From positions 1 to 16,713 of the forward strand of contig JAILAO010000069.1 in assembly GCA_024681565.1 (NCBI GenBank): 16,713 bases of DNA, read 5' to 3'. Source of the stretch: Bacteroidales bacterium (GTDB lineage: Bacteria > Bacteroidota > Bacteroidia > Bacteroidales > UBA932). The first letter of the stretch is position 1. Each line of letters opens with the position of its first letter. The notes below the pieces were generated by a model that saw only the letters and a list, made by a program, of their open reading frames with translations, was not told the DNA's origin and made no database searches. Shown in pieces: positions 1 to 7,239 of this stretch. The position numbers and the translations under genes are program-made.

Positions 1-1
1 T

Positions 2-334
2 ATAGATCCGGCCTCTTATGTCAATCATTCATTTGTAGAACGCCTGTTCCGGACTGCGGGGCGGTACAATTATTTTCTTCAACATTCTTCGAAGGCGCGC
101 CTGCGCCTGCAGGAAGGGCCCCTCCCTTCGTTCCGGGATCAGAGCATCCTGGCGGCCGCGCCGGATCTTTGCCGCTCGCTGTTCCGGAAAAACGGACTTT
201 CTGAATTGTCCGGGGAGGAGACAGCGGAACTGCTGCGGCAGTTGCAGTACCGCTTCAGTGCCGACCTGGCCCAACTGGCCCGGGTTCTGGGCCTGCCCTA
301 TGAAGAAGCCGTCCGCCTGCTGGACTCCTTCTGA
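2..334 (+). CDS. Partial CDS, C-terminal ~110 residues; possible REP-associated (Y1-type) transposase tail
   Basis: The frame is open from the window edge to a TGA at 332-334, so the 5' part of the gene lies outside. About 110 residues are visible. A basic, aromatic region (FVERLFRTAGRYNYFLQ) is followed by LPSFRDQ. The last 35 residues (LRQLQYRFSADLAQLARVLG and onward) look like a small helix-turn-helix. This tail resembles the C-terminal extension of Bacteroidota transposase-like proteins of the Y1/RAYT type, but the catalytic HUH and Tyr motifs would lie upstream and cannot be seen. The hairpin-rich repeat cluster that follows fits a RAYT gene next to its REP elements. That the frame codes is fairly sure; the family is a tentative recognition, and another DNA-binding protein is possible. 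Confidence 0.5.
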   Translation: MDPASYVNHSFVERLFRTAGRYNYFLQHSSKARLRLQEGPLPSFRDQSILAAAPDLCRSLFRKNGLSELSGEETAELLRQLQYRFSADLAQLARVLGLPYEEAVRLLDSF

Positions 335-411
335 ACGTTTTTGGAAGACTTTTCCTCCGCCTCCTGTCGTCAGAAAAAGGGGCGCTGTTCTGGCATAGAA
401 GAATTCAGAAC

Positions 412-497
412 GGACGCAATGTCCCGAAATCTGGGGGATTGAGTCCGTTTCAGGCCTTTTTTGGACTCAATGTCCGTGTTATACGGACATTGAGTAC
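412..497. repeat. Four-copy alternating near-palindromic repeat cluster (REP/BIME-like)
   Basis: The gap between the partial gene and ychF holds four copies of a 14-base unit close to GGACTCAATGTCCG. They are at 412-424 (forward, one change), 438-447 (reverse, ten bases), 463-476 (forward) and 484-497 (reverse, one change). Orientation alternates. The third and fourth copies form a perfect 13-bp stem (465-477 with 483-495) around a 5-base loop. The second and third can instead form a perfect 9-bp stem (438-446 with 463-471), so the two hairpins exclude each other. The unit itself is nearly palindromic (GGAC, five bases, GTCC). Such paired inverted units are typical of REP/BIME elements; a regulatory operator array is the alternative. 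Confidence 0.7.
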
Positions 498-542
498 GCC
501 CGGCCCCGCACCCTCTTCTCCGCCTGGCGCCTCTCCCTCTTC

Positions 543-567
543 CCCGCCCGGGCAGGCGGGCGCTTTT
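543..567 (+). terminator. Possible weak rho-independent terminator
   Basis: The stem CCCGCC/GGCGGG (543-548 with 555-560) has a 6-base loop, and CGC then TTTT (564-567) follows. The T run is short and set off from the stem, so this is weak. It would end transcripts coming from the partial upstream gene or repeat region before ychF. Confidence 0.3.
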
Positions 568-619
568 AAAACGGGCAGCCGGCAAAATACCGACCTGTGC
601 ATTATAGGGAAAAAATGCG

Positions 620-627
620 TAAATTTG
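620..627 (+). promoter_or_regulatory. Bacteroidota -7 box for ychF
   Basis: TAAATTTG matches the Bacteroidota -7 consensus TAnnTTTG and lies 21 bases before the chosen ychF ATG, predicting a leader of roughly 15 bases. No clear -33 TTTG is seen; TGTG at 596-599 is the nearest candidate. Confidence 0.5.
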
Positions 628-648
628 CTCCACCAAAACAGCAAGAAT

Positions 649-1752
<1,104 letters not shown>

Positions 1753-1784
1753 CGGCATGGACGGACAGAGCGTTTAGAGACAGT

Positions 1785-2366
1785 ATGCCAATAACGACTT
1801 CTTGCTCCCGTTGCGGGGCGGAACATACGGCCGACATTCCCCAGAGCGTCAATGCCGCCACCTCCCCGGAACTCAGGGAGAAGGTCCGCAGCGGGGCGCT
1901 CTTCACCTGGACCTGCCCCCATTGCGGGACGGTCAACCTGCTGAAGGTTCCTTTTCTGTACCATGATCCGGCGGAGCACCTGATGCTGGTGCTGACGGAC
2001 GCGCCCGTCAATGCCGAAGGGGTGCCGGAAGGCTATACCGGCCGGCAGGTGCGCAGCGTCGGGGACCTCATCGAGAAAATCAAGATTTTCGACGCCGGGC
2101 TGGACGACCTCATCATCGAGATGTGCAAGTTCGTGACTTGCCGGGAGCTGAAGAAAGAAGTCCCGCTCCGCTTCGTGAGCATGAACGGCGCCGACAGCGA
2201 GATGACCTTCGCCTATCCCGAGAAAGGGGAAATGGAGATGGTTGCCGTGGGCTTCAACGTCTATGAAGACTGCGCCGGCATCCTGCGCCGCAACCCGGTC
2301 ATCCGGGAGTCCGCCACCGGCCTTGCGACCATCGACCAGGCCTGGATGGCCCGGTTTTTCCGCTGA
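1785..2366 (+). CDS. CpXC domain zinc-ribbon protein
   Basis: A 193-residue cytosolic protein without a signal peptide or membrane segment. It opens with a four-cysteine zinc-ribbon layout: C7xxC10 (CSRC) and C44xxC47 (CPHC), separated by a short hydrophilic stretch. This is the hallmark of CpXC-domain proteins, whose biochemical role is not known. The rest is a mixed alpha/beta region that includes LIEKIKIFDAGLDDLIIEMC and TGLATIDQAWMARFFR at the end. The start MPITTSCSRCG is preferred because it places the first CxxC close to the N-terminus; the frame upstream overlaps ychF. It begins 32 bases after ychF and is probably co-transcribed. Its stop lies 14 bases from the stop of the convergent uxuA. 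Confidence 0.8.
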   Translation: MPITTSCSRCGAEHTADIPQSVNAATSPELREKVRSGALFTWTCPHCGTVNLLKVPFLYHDPAEHLMLVLTDAPVNAEGVPEGYTGRQVRSVGDLIEKIKIFDAGLDDLIIEMCKFVTCRELKKEVPLRFVSMNGADSEMTFAYPEKGEMEMVAVGFNVYEDCAGILRRNPVIRESATGLATIDQAWMARFFR

Positions 2367-2380
2367 TTCTCCAAGGGAGG

Positions 2381-3553
2381 TCAGGCCATCCCTTCGTTCC
2401 GGACGGCGACGATCATCCCCTCGACCTGTCCGAGGGCCAGCATGCGGCCGTGGAAACTGTAGCCCGGGTTGTACCCGATCCGTTCGTCGCCGAGCATGGT
2501 CTTGCCGTGATCCACGCGCATCGGGAGATTGCGGTCTTCACATTCAAAGATACGTACCAATTCCACCAGGTCCACGCGTCCGTCCGTGTGGGGCGCCTCG
2601 ACGAAGTCGCCGCCCGGCAGCAGGTTGCACGTGCGCAGGTGCACGAAATGCGTCCGCGGGGCAAACTCCCGGGCCATCGCCACCACGTCGTTGTGGGCGC
2701 CCGCGGAGAGCGAACCGGCGCAGAAGGTCAGTCCGTTGTGGAAATCGTCCACGGCGGCCAGCAGCCAGCGGATATCGTCCGCGTCGCAGACGAGCCGGGG
2801 CATTCCGAAAACGGGCATCGGCGGGTCGTCCGGGTGGATGCACATCCGGATGTCCCACTTCCGGCAGACCGGCATGACCGCCTCCAGGAAATAGCGGAGG
2901 TTTTCGCGCAGCTGCGCTTTCGACAGACCCGCGTATGGCGCCATCAGCGCGCGGAATTTCTCCACGGGAGAGGCCTCCGAGCCGCCCAGCGGGCCGTTGA
3001 CGAAGCCCTGGGTCTTGGTGATGATGGTATCGACGAGCTGGGCCTTTTCGGCTTCCGTAATGGTCTTGTCAAGCGCTTCGACCTTCGCCACGATTTCCGG
3101 AGGAAAATCCTTTTCCGCGCCGGGACGCGCCAGGATCTTCATATCGAAATAGGCAAAGCGGACATAGTCGAAATACAGGGTGAGGGTCCCGTCCGGCAGC
3201 GGCCGCTCCAGATCCGTGCGTACCCAGTCGATGACCGGCATGAAGTTATAACAGACCGTATGGATGCCGCAGCGTCCGAGGTTTTCCAGACTCTGGCAAT
3301 ACCTTTCCAGCAGGGCGTCCCGCTCCGCGCCGCCATATTTGATGGCTTCGCTGACGGGGAGGCTCTCCACCACCGACCAGCGCATCCCGGCCGCCTCGAT
3401 CCGCTGCTGGGTGGCGCGGATCTCCTCCAGGGGCCACAGTTCTCCGGGGGCGTACTGATGCAACGCGGTGACGACTCCTTCTACGCCGATCTGGCGCATC
3501 ATTTCCAATGTGACTTTATCGGACGGGCCGAACCATCTCCAGGTCTTCTCCAT
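2381..3553 (-). CDS. uxuA: Mannonate dehydratase
   Basis: A 390-residue enzyme, normal for the family, that dehydrates D-mannonate to 2-keto-3-deoxy-D-gluconate in hexuronate (glucuronate) catabolism in the cytosol. The four residues matching the divalent-metal site of characterised mannonate dehydratases are visible: His240 (CIHPDDPP), Cys278 (FCAGSLS), His305 (HFVHLR) and Asp348 (RVDHG). The N-terminus MEKTWRWFGP and the C-terminal YSFHGRMLALGQVEGMI are typical. No other uronate genes (uxaC, uxuB, kdgK) are in the window, so it stands alone here. A TAnnTTTG box lies 24 bases upstream of the ATG. It diverges from the yeiH-like gene across only 81 bases. Confidence 0.96.
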   Translation of the reverse strand: MEKTWRWFGPSDKVTLEMMRQIGVEGVVTALHQYAPGELWPLEEIRATQQRIEAAGMRWSVVESLPVSEAIKYGGAERDALLERYCQSLENLGRCGIHTVCYNFMPVIDWVRTDLERPLPDGTLTLYFDYVRFAYFDMKILARPGAEKDFPPEIVAKVEALDKTITEAEKAQLVDTIITKTQGFVNGPLGGSEASPVEKFRALMAPYAGLSKAQLRENLRYFLEAVMPVCRKWDIRMCIHPDDPPMPVFGMPRLVCDADDIRWLLAAVDDFHNGLTFCAGSLSAGAHNDVVAMAREFAPRTHFVHLRTCNLLPGGDFVEAPHTDGRVDLVELVRIFECEDRNLPMRVDHGKTMLGDERIGYNPGYSFHGRMLALGQVEGMIVAVRNEGMA

Positions 3554-3576
3554 ATATGTGCGTATTTAATCGGGAA

Positions 3577-3584
3577 CAAAGTTA
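3577..3584 (-). promoter_or_regulatory. -7 box for uxuA
   Basis: Read on the minus strand this is TAACTTTG, a match to TAnnTTTG, lying 24 bases from the uxuA start. No good -33 TTTG is visible at the expected distance. It lies only 11 bases from the opposing box at 3596-3603. Confidence 0.5.
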
Positions 3585-3595
3585 GAAAAATTACC

Positions 3596-3603
3596 TATCT
3601 TTG
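3596..3603 (+). promoter_or_regulatory. -7 box for the yeiH-like gene
   Basis: TATCTTTG matches TAnnTTTG and lies 32 bases before the ATG at 3635. It is the same octamer as the box in front of dnaE. No convincing -33 element was found. The leader to the ATG is A/T-rich with no Shine-Dalgarno, as is usual in Bacteroidota. Confidence 0.5.
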
Positions 3604-3634
3604 TCTTTTGTATTTGAACCAAAACCTGTTAATT

Positions 3635-4990
3635 ATGGCAAGCAAGCAGAACGGATCCAAACTTCTCAAGACCGAAGACTGGCTTTCTGTCTGGATCGGA
3701 TTCATCATCATCGCTCTTGGATGTGTCGCCGTCCTGACCGGCGCCTTCGATTTTTCCGCATTGACTTTCAAGACCTGGACCTGGGGTGAGACCCTGACCG
3801 ACGCCCAGATGGCAAAGGTCATCCCCCTGGGTGAACAGCTGGCCTCCGGTGCGTTCTGGGGAAAACTCCTGCGCACGGTCCTCGTCCTCGGAATTCTCTT
3901 TACCGCAGGCGCCGCGCTGCTCGGAGAAAAGGTCAAAAAATACGTTCCCGCCTTCCTCGGCGTCTTCGTGCTGGCCGTGATCGTCCGCCTCATCAGCGCC
4001 GAGTTCACGCTCAACCGTTACCTGGAATGGGCCTTCTGGGCCTTGATCGTGGGTATGCTGATCTCCAACACGGTCGGCACCCCGAAATGGCTCAAGCCCG
4101 CCGTCCGGACCGAATTCTACATCAAGACGGGTCTGGTGGTCATGGGTTTCTCCGTGCTCTTCTCCAACATCGCGAAATTCGGCCTCTACGGCCTCGGCAT
4201 CGCGTGGATCGTGACCCCGGTCGTGATCCTGTTCATGTGGTGGTTCGGCACCCGCGTACTGAAGATCGACAACAAGCCGCTGGTCATCACGATGGCCTCT
4301 GCGACCAGTGTCTGCGGTACTTCCGCGGCCATCGCGACCGGAGCGGCCTCCAACTGCAAGAAAGACGACCTGACGATGACCATCTCCATCTCGATCATCT
4401 TCACGGTCCTGATGATGGCCCTCGAGCCGGTCCTCATCCGCTGGACAGGGATGTCCCCGATCATGGGCGGCGCGCTCATCGGCGGTACGGTGGACAGCAC
4501 CGGAGCCGTGGCCGTGGCCGGGTCCGTGCTGGGCGGCGAGGCCGAGCAGGCCGCCGTGCTGGTCAAGATGATCCAGAACATCCTCATCGGTTTCATCGCC
4601 TTCTTCGTCGCGCTTTTCTTCGCGACCTCCGTCAACAAGGAGAAAGGGCAGAAAGTCGGCGCCGGCGAGATCTGGACCCGTTTCCCGAAATTCATCATCG
4701 GTTTCTTCGTCGCATCCCTGGTGGCCTCCTTCATCATCCAGCCGCTCTGTGGTGCGGACCAGGTCAAAGCCATCAACGGCGTGCTCGACCAATATAAGAA
4801 CTGGGCCTTCGTGCTGGCTTTCGTATGCATCGGTCTCGACACCAACTTCAAGGACCTGGCGAAGCAGATGAAGGGAGGCAAACCGCTGTGGCTCTACCTC
4901 GTGGGTCAGACTTTCAACATCCTGCTGACCTTCTTCGCGGTCTGGCTGCTGCTCAGCGGCGTGCTGTTCCCGATCCCGCATCTTTCCTAA
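3635..4990 (+). CDS. YeiH family putative sulfate/anion export transporter
   Basis: A 451-residue polytopic inner-membrane protein of the Cons_hypoth698/YeiH family, with roughly ten or more hydrophobic spans. Family signatures visible are TASATSVCGTSAAIATGA-type sequence around Cys227 (CGTSA, residues 227-231), GGALIGGTVDSTGAV (278-291) and GLDTNFKDL (400-408) near the C-terminus. Members are annotated as sulfate exporters from limited evidence, so the substrate is uncertain. The protein is longer than the ~340-residue E. coli YeiH because of an N-terminal part: a first span at about 17-37, then a hydrophilic Trp-containing loop (TWTWGETLTD). The ATG at 3635 follows the promoter box, and upstream sequence is antisense to uxuA. 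A small membrane gene follows after 6 bases. Confidence 0.9.
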   Translation: MASKQNGSKLLKTEDWLSVWIGFIIIALGCVAVLTGAFDFSALTFKTWTWGETLTDAQMAKVIPLGEQLASGAFWGKLLRTVLVLGILFTAGAALLGEKVKKYVPAFLGVFVLAVIVRLISAEFTLNRYLEWAFWALIVGMLISNTVGTPKWLKPAVRTEFYIKTGLVVMGFSVLFSNIAKFGLYGLGIAWIVTPVVILFMWWFGTRVLKIDNKPLVITMASATSVCGTSAAIATGAASNCKKDDLTMTISISIIFTVLMMALEPVLIRWTGMSPIMGGALIGGTVDSTGAVAVAGSVLGGEAEQAAVLVKMIQNILIGFIAFFVALFFATSVNKEKGQKVGAGEIWTRFPKFIIGFFVASLVASFIIQPLCGADQVKAINGVLDQYKNWAFVLAFVCIGLDTNFKDLAKQMKGGKPLWLYLVGQTFNILLTFFAVWLLLSGVLFPIPHLS

Positions 4991-4996
4991 ACAGAA

Positions 4997-5275
4997 ATGT
5001 CCAAACGCAAGACAGCAGCCAGGGTGGCCACCCTCGTCGTGGGCGGGCTCATCCTGGCTGCTGCCGTCTATATCATGGTCCATCAGCTGGGACTCAACCC
5101 GGAGCTGGATTTCGGTGCCGGGGCCTATTACTATGCCGATATCCCGGAGTTCGAGAAACAGCTCGACTGGGACACGTATCAGGCGCAACTGCCGTACTGG
5201 GTGTATGTCGTGCTGTTCCTGGCCTGGGGGGCGCTGATGTACTGGGTCTGGAAGCGGATCGACCGCCACAAATAG
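4997..5275 (+). CDS. Small two-helix membrane protein, downstream partner of the YeiH-like transporter
   Basis: I do not recognise this 92-residue protein. It has a basic N-terminus (MSKRKTAAR), a first membrane span at about residues 10-28 and a loop (29-65) rich in acidic and aromatic residues. A second span rich in Trp and Tyr (66-85) and a basic tail (KRIDRHK) follow. The positive-inside rule puts both ends in the cytoplasm and the loop outside. It starts 6 bases after the transporter stop, so the two are surely co-transcribed. An accessory subunit or stabiliser of the transporter is a reasonable inference, with no direct evidence. Its stop codon is one base from that of the convergent LytTR gene. 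Confidence 0.8.
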   Translation: MSKRKTAARVATLVVGGLILAAAVYIMVHQLGLNPELDFGAGAYYYADIPEFEKQLDWDTYQAQLPYWVYVVLFLAWGALMYWVWKRIDRHK

Positions 5276-5276
5276 A

Positions 5277-6005
5277 TCAGCCCAGGCTGGTCCGGGCCAG
5301 ATAATCCCGGAATTCCTGCCGATACATATCCCCGATGGGGATGACCGCACCGTCGTCCAGGGTAATCTCCGCCCGTCCGGCGTCGCGAATCCTTTCGAGA
5401 TTGATCAGGAAGGAGCGGTGTACCCGCATGAAACGTCCGGCCGGGAGCCGCTCCTGGAGCTGCTTGAGCCGGGTCAGGACGATCAGCGGGGTCGGCGCCC
5501 CGTCATAATAGACCTTAACGTATTCGCTCATGCCCTCGATATAGCGGAGGTCTGCCATACGCACGCGTACGGTTCTGCCGTCCGCCCGGAAAAAGAGGGC
5601 GTCCTCCTGCAGAGAGACGGGCGTATCGGCCGCGGTAGCCGTATTGCGGGCTTCGCAGCGTTGTCGCAGCCGCTCCGCCGACGCGACGAAATCCGCCAGG
5701 CCGAACGGCTTCAGCAGATAATCCACGGCATTGACGCGGAACCCCTCCACGGCATATTCGGAGTAGGCTGTGGTGAACACCACCAGCGGAGGGTTCTCCA
5801 GCGTCCGCACGAATTCCATCCCGGTGATGTCCGGCATGTTGATGTCCAGGAACATGGCGTCCACGTTCCGTTCGTCCAGGATGCGCCGGGCTTCCAGGGC
5901 GCTGTGGCAGGCGCCGACCAGCTCCAGGAAGGGCACCTTGGAGATATAGATCTGTAATTGTTTGAGCGCAAGCGGCTCGTCGTCGATGGCCAGGACTCGG
6001 ATCAT
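5277..6005 (-). CDS. LytTR family DNA-binding response regulator
   Basis: A 242-residue cytosolic regulator. The receiver domain (residues 1-115) has the acidic pair D8/D9, the phospho-acceptor D54 (FLDINMPD), T78/T79 and K99 (LLKPF). The LytTR DNA-binding domain covers about 138-238 and includes YIEGMSEYVKVYY and FMRVHRSFLINLERI. Such proteins act as dimers on pairs of short direct repeats. Its ATG overlaps the kinase stop as ATGA (6005-6002), so it is translationally coupled to its cognate kinase. A matching direct-repeat pair lies at 7149-7178 upstream of the kinase, suggesting autoregulation and control of the divergent lipoprotein cluster. Confidence 0.96.
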   Translation of the reverse strand: MIRVLAIDDEPLALKQLQIYISKVPFLELVGACHSALEARRILDERNVDAMFLDINMPDITGMEFVRTLENPPLVVFTTAYSEYAVEGFRVNAVDYLLKPFGLADFVASAERLRQRCEARNTATAADTPVSLQEDALFFRADGRTVRVRMADLRYIEGMSEYVKVYYDGAPTPLIVLTRLKQLQERLPAGRFMRVHRSFLINLERIRDAGRAEITLDDGAVIPIGDMYRQEFRDYLARTSLG

Positions 6006-7108
6006 GCGGTAGCGGGGTTTTCAGGGTTTTGGGGCAGGACCAGCAGGAGGTGGTATTCTCCGGAGGGCTGATCGATAAGCAGTGTGTAACGGTCTCCGTA
6101 GAGCAGGTCTAGCCGTCGCCGGACATTCTGCTGTCCGATGCCGGAGTCGGACGTCTGCGGGAGGTGGGCCTGCCGGCTGTTGTCGCAGCGGAAGATGATT
6201 TTCCCGGCCTCCAGGCTCAGGGAGATCCGGATGAAGGAGGGCGTCTCGTAACTGATGCCGTGCTTGAAGGCGTTTTCTATGAAGGAGGCGTAGACCAGCG
6301 GAGGCACCTGGGCGCCGCCGTCCTGCTCCGGCAGCTGCAGGGAGATACTCACCCCCTCGGGATAGCGGATGCGCATCAGGGAGATATAATGCCGCAGGAA
6401 CTCGAGTTCCTGGGCGAGCGGAATGGTCGGGCTGCCGGAATCATAGAGTATGTGCCGCATGAGTTTGGACAACTCGACAATGCTCTCCTTGGCTTTCTCG
6501 GGGTCGAGATCCACAAGTGCGTGGATATTGTTGAGCGTGTTCATGAAGAAATGCGGATTGATCTGGTAGCGGAGGGTATCCAGCCGGTGCTGGAGGTTTT
6601 CCGTCTCCAGTTCCTTCACCCGCGAGGCGTTGCGGGCCGCCTGGAACTGATATTTGATCCCGAGATTGGCTCCGACCAGCAGGACGCCCAGCATCACCTT
6701 GAGGAGTTCCGGCGGCACCGGCATCGGACCGTTGCGCATTCCGGGCGGCGGTACTGCCTCCCGGTCCATGGGCGGTTCCGGCGGACGCATTGCCGGGTCC
6801 GGCCCCAGTTGCATCAGCGCCTGGACCAGGGCAAACGCCATCAGCAGGACGAAAAGCGACAGACCGTAGGCCCACGGTTTCTTCTTCCGGAACAGCAGGG
6901 GGGCGAGAAGGTAATTGTGCGCCGCAAACAGGATCAGGAAGGGGAGAATGCGCAACCAGGTCTGCAGGACGTCCGAAAAAGTCGGCGTCATGCCCGGCCG
7001 GGACATCCCATGCAGGACGACCAGCATTCCCGCGAACACGAAAATGCCGCTCCAGATGAGCAGGTAGAGGCGGTTTTCCCGCATTTCTTCTGAGGAAATT
7101 CTTTTCAT
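6002..7108 (-). CDS. LytS/YehU-type sensor histidine kinase
   Basis: A 368-residue inner-membrane kinase with four predicted spans (about 14-33, 50-70, 79-99 and 134-152). The His_kinase domain carries the phospho-acceptor His186 in YQINPHFFMNTLNNIHAL. A degenerate HATPase follows, with the N-box ENAFKHG (278-284) and DSGIGQQN (321-328). The loop between spans 3 and 4 (about 101-133), predicted to face the periplasm, is rich in Pro and Met and could be the sensing element. The start at 7108 (MKRISSEEM) is chosen over an in-frame codon at 7183. The upstream extension reads as implausible sequence, and it would translate through the promoter and the direct repeats. The protein is coupled to the LytTR regulator by a 4-base stop/start overlap. 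Confidence 0.94.
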   Translation of the reverse strand: MKRISSEEMRENRLYLLIWSGIFVFAGMLVVLHGMSRPGMTPTFSDVLQTWLRILPFLILFAAHNYLLAPLLFRKKKPWAYGLSLFVLLMAFALVQALMQLGPDPAMRPPEPPMDREAVPPPGMRNGPMPVPPELLKVMLGVLLVGANLGIKYQFQAARNASRVKELETENLQHRLDTLRYQINPHFFMNTLNNIHALVDLDPEKAKESIVELSKLMRHILYDSGSPTIPLAQELEFLRHYISLMRIRYPEGVSISLQLPEQDGGAQVPPLVYASFIENAFKHGISYETPSFIRISLSLEAGKIIFRCDNSRQAHLPQTSDSGIGQQNVRRRLDLLYGDRYTLLIDQPSGEYHLLLVLPQNPENPATA

Positions 7109-7113
7109 TACGA

Positions 7114-7121
7114 CAAAAATA
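7114..7121 (-). promoter_or_regulatory. Candidate -7 box of the kinase/regulator operon
   Basis: On the minus strand this reads TATTTTTG, matching TAnnTTTG. It ends only 5 bases before the ATG at 7108, implying a very short leader or none. The direct-repeat pair at 7149-7178 would lie about 40-70 bases upstream of the predicted transcription start, a usual place for a LytTR activator. Confidence 0.4.
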
Positions 7122-7144
7122 GGGATTAATCTGCAAAGCCCCAT

Positions 7145-7184
7145 CCGCTTCGCTGAAGAAATCGGCCCGTTCGCTGAATACATC
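7145..7184. promoter_or_regulatory. Candidate LytTR operator: two direct repeats 21 bp apart
   Basis: Two perfect copies of TTCGCTGAA at 7149-7157 and 7170-7178 are separated by 12 bases, a 21-base period of two helical turns. Flanking bases agree too, giving a shared pattern CCnnTTCGCTGAAnAnATC (7145-7163 and 7166-7184). LytTR regulators such as AgrA and AlgR bind pairs of about 9-base direct repeats with this spacing. The site lies in the 131-base gap between the divergent kinase/LytTR operon and the lipoprotein cluster, so one site could serve both. No third copy was found in the gap. Confidence 0.6.
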
Positions 7185-7239
7185 TCGGAACGGCAAAAAA
7201 ATTGTCCATCTTGCCGGCGTGTACCAAAACAGTTGTGTT

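Larger units (their letters stand above)
335..648. other. 314-base gene-free interval upstream of ychF
   Basis: No convincing gene is seen on either strand. The interval contains the four-copy inverted-repeat cluster (412-497), a C/T-rich stretch (about 498-550), a GC-rich hairpin followed by a short T run (543-567) and the ychF promoter box (620-627). Positions 335-411 show no recognisable element. Confidence 0.7.

Noticed and set aside
439..648. N-terminal extension of YchF by 70 residues
   Set aside because: The extension is low-complexity, covers the repeat hairpins and the promoter box, and YchF proteins start at MSLKCGIVG.
2373..2394. AAGGGA/TCCCTT hairpin at the convergent CpXC/uxuA junction as a terminator
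   Set aside because: The stem is short with a 10-base loop, no T run follows on either strand, and it overlaps the uxuA coding end.
3629..5350. A long open frame antisense to the YeiH-like gene
   Set aside because: The translation is rich in Asp, His and Gly with no domain, as expected for the reverse complement of membrane-protein codons. It also spans two sense genes and the end of a third.
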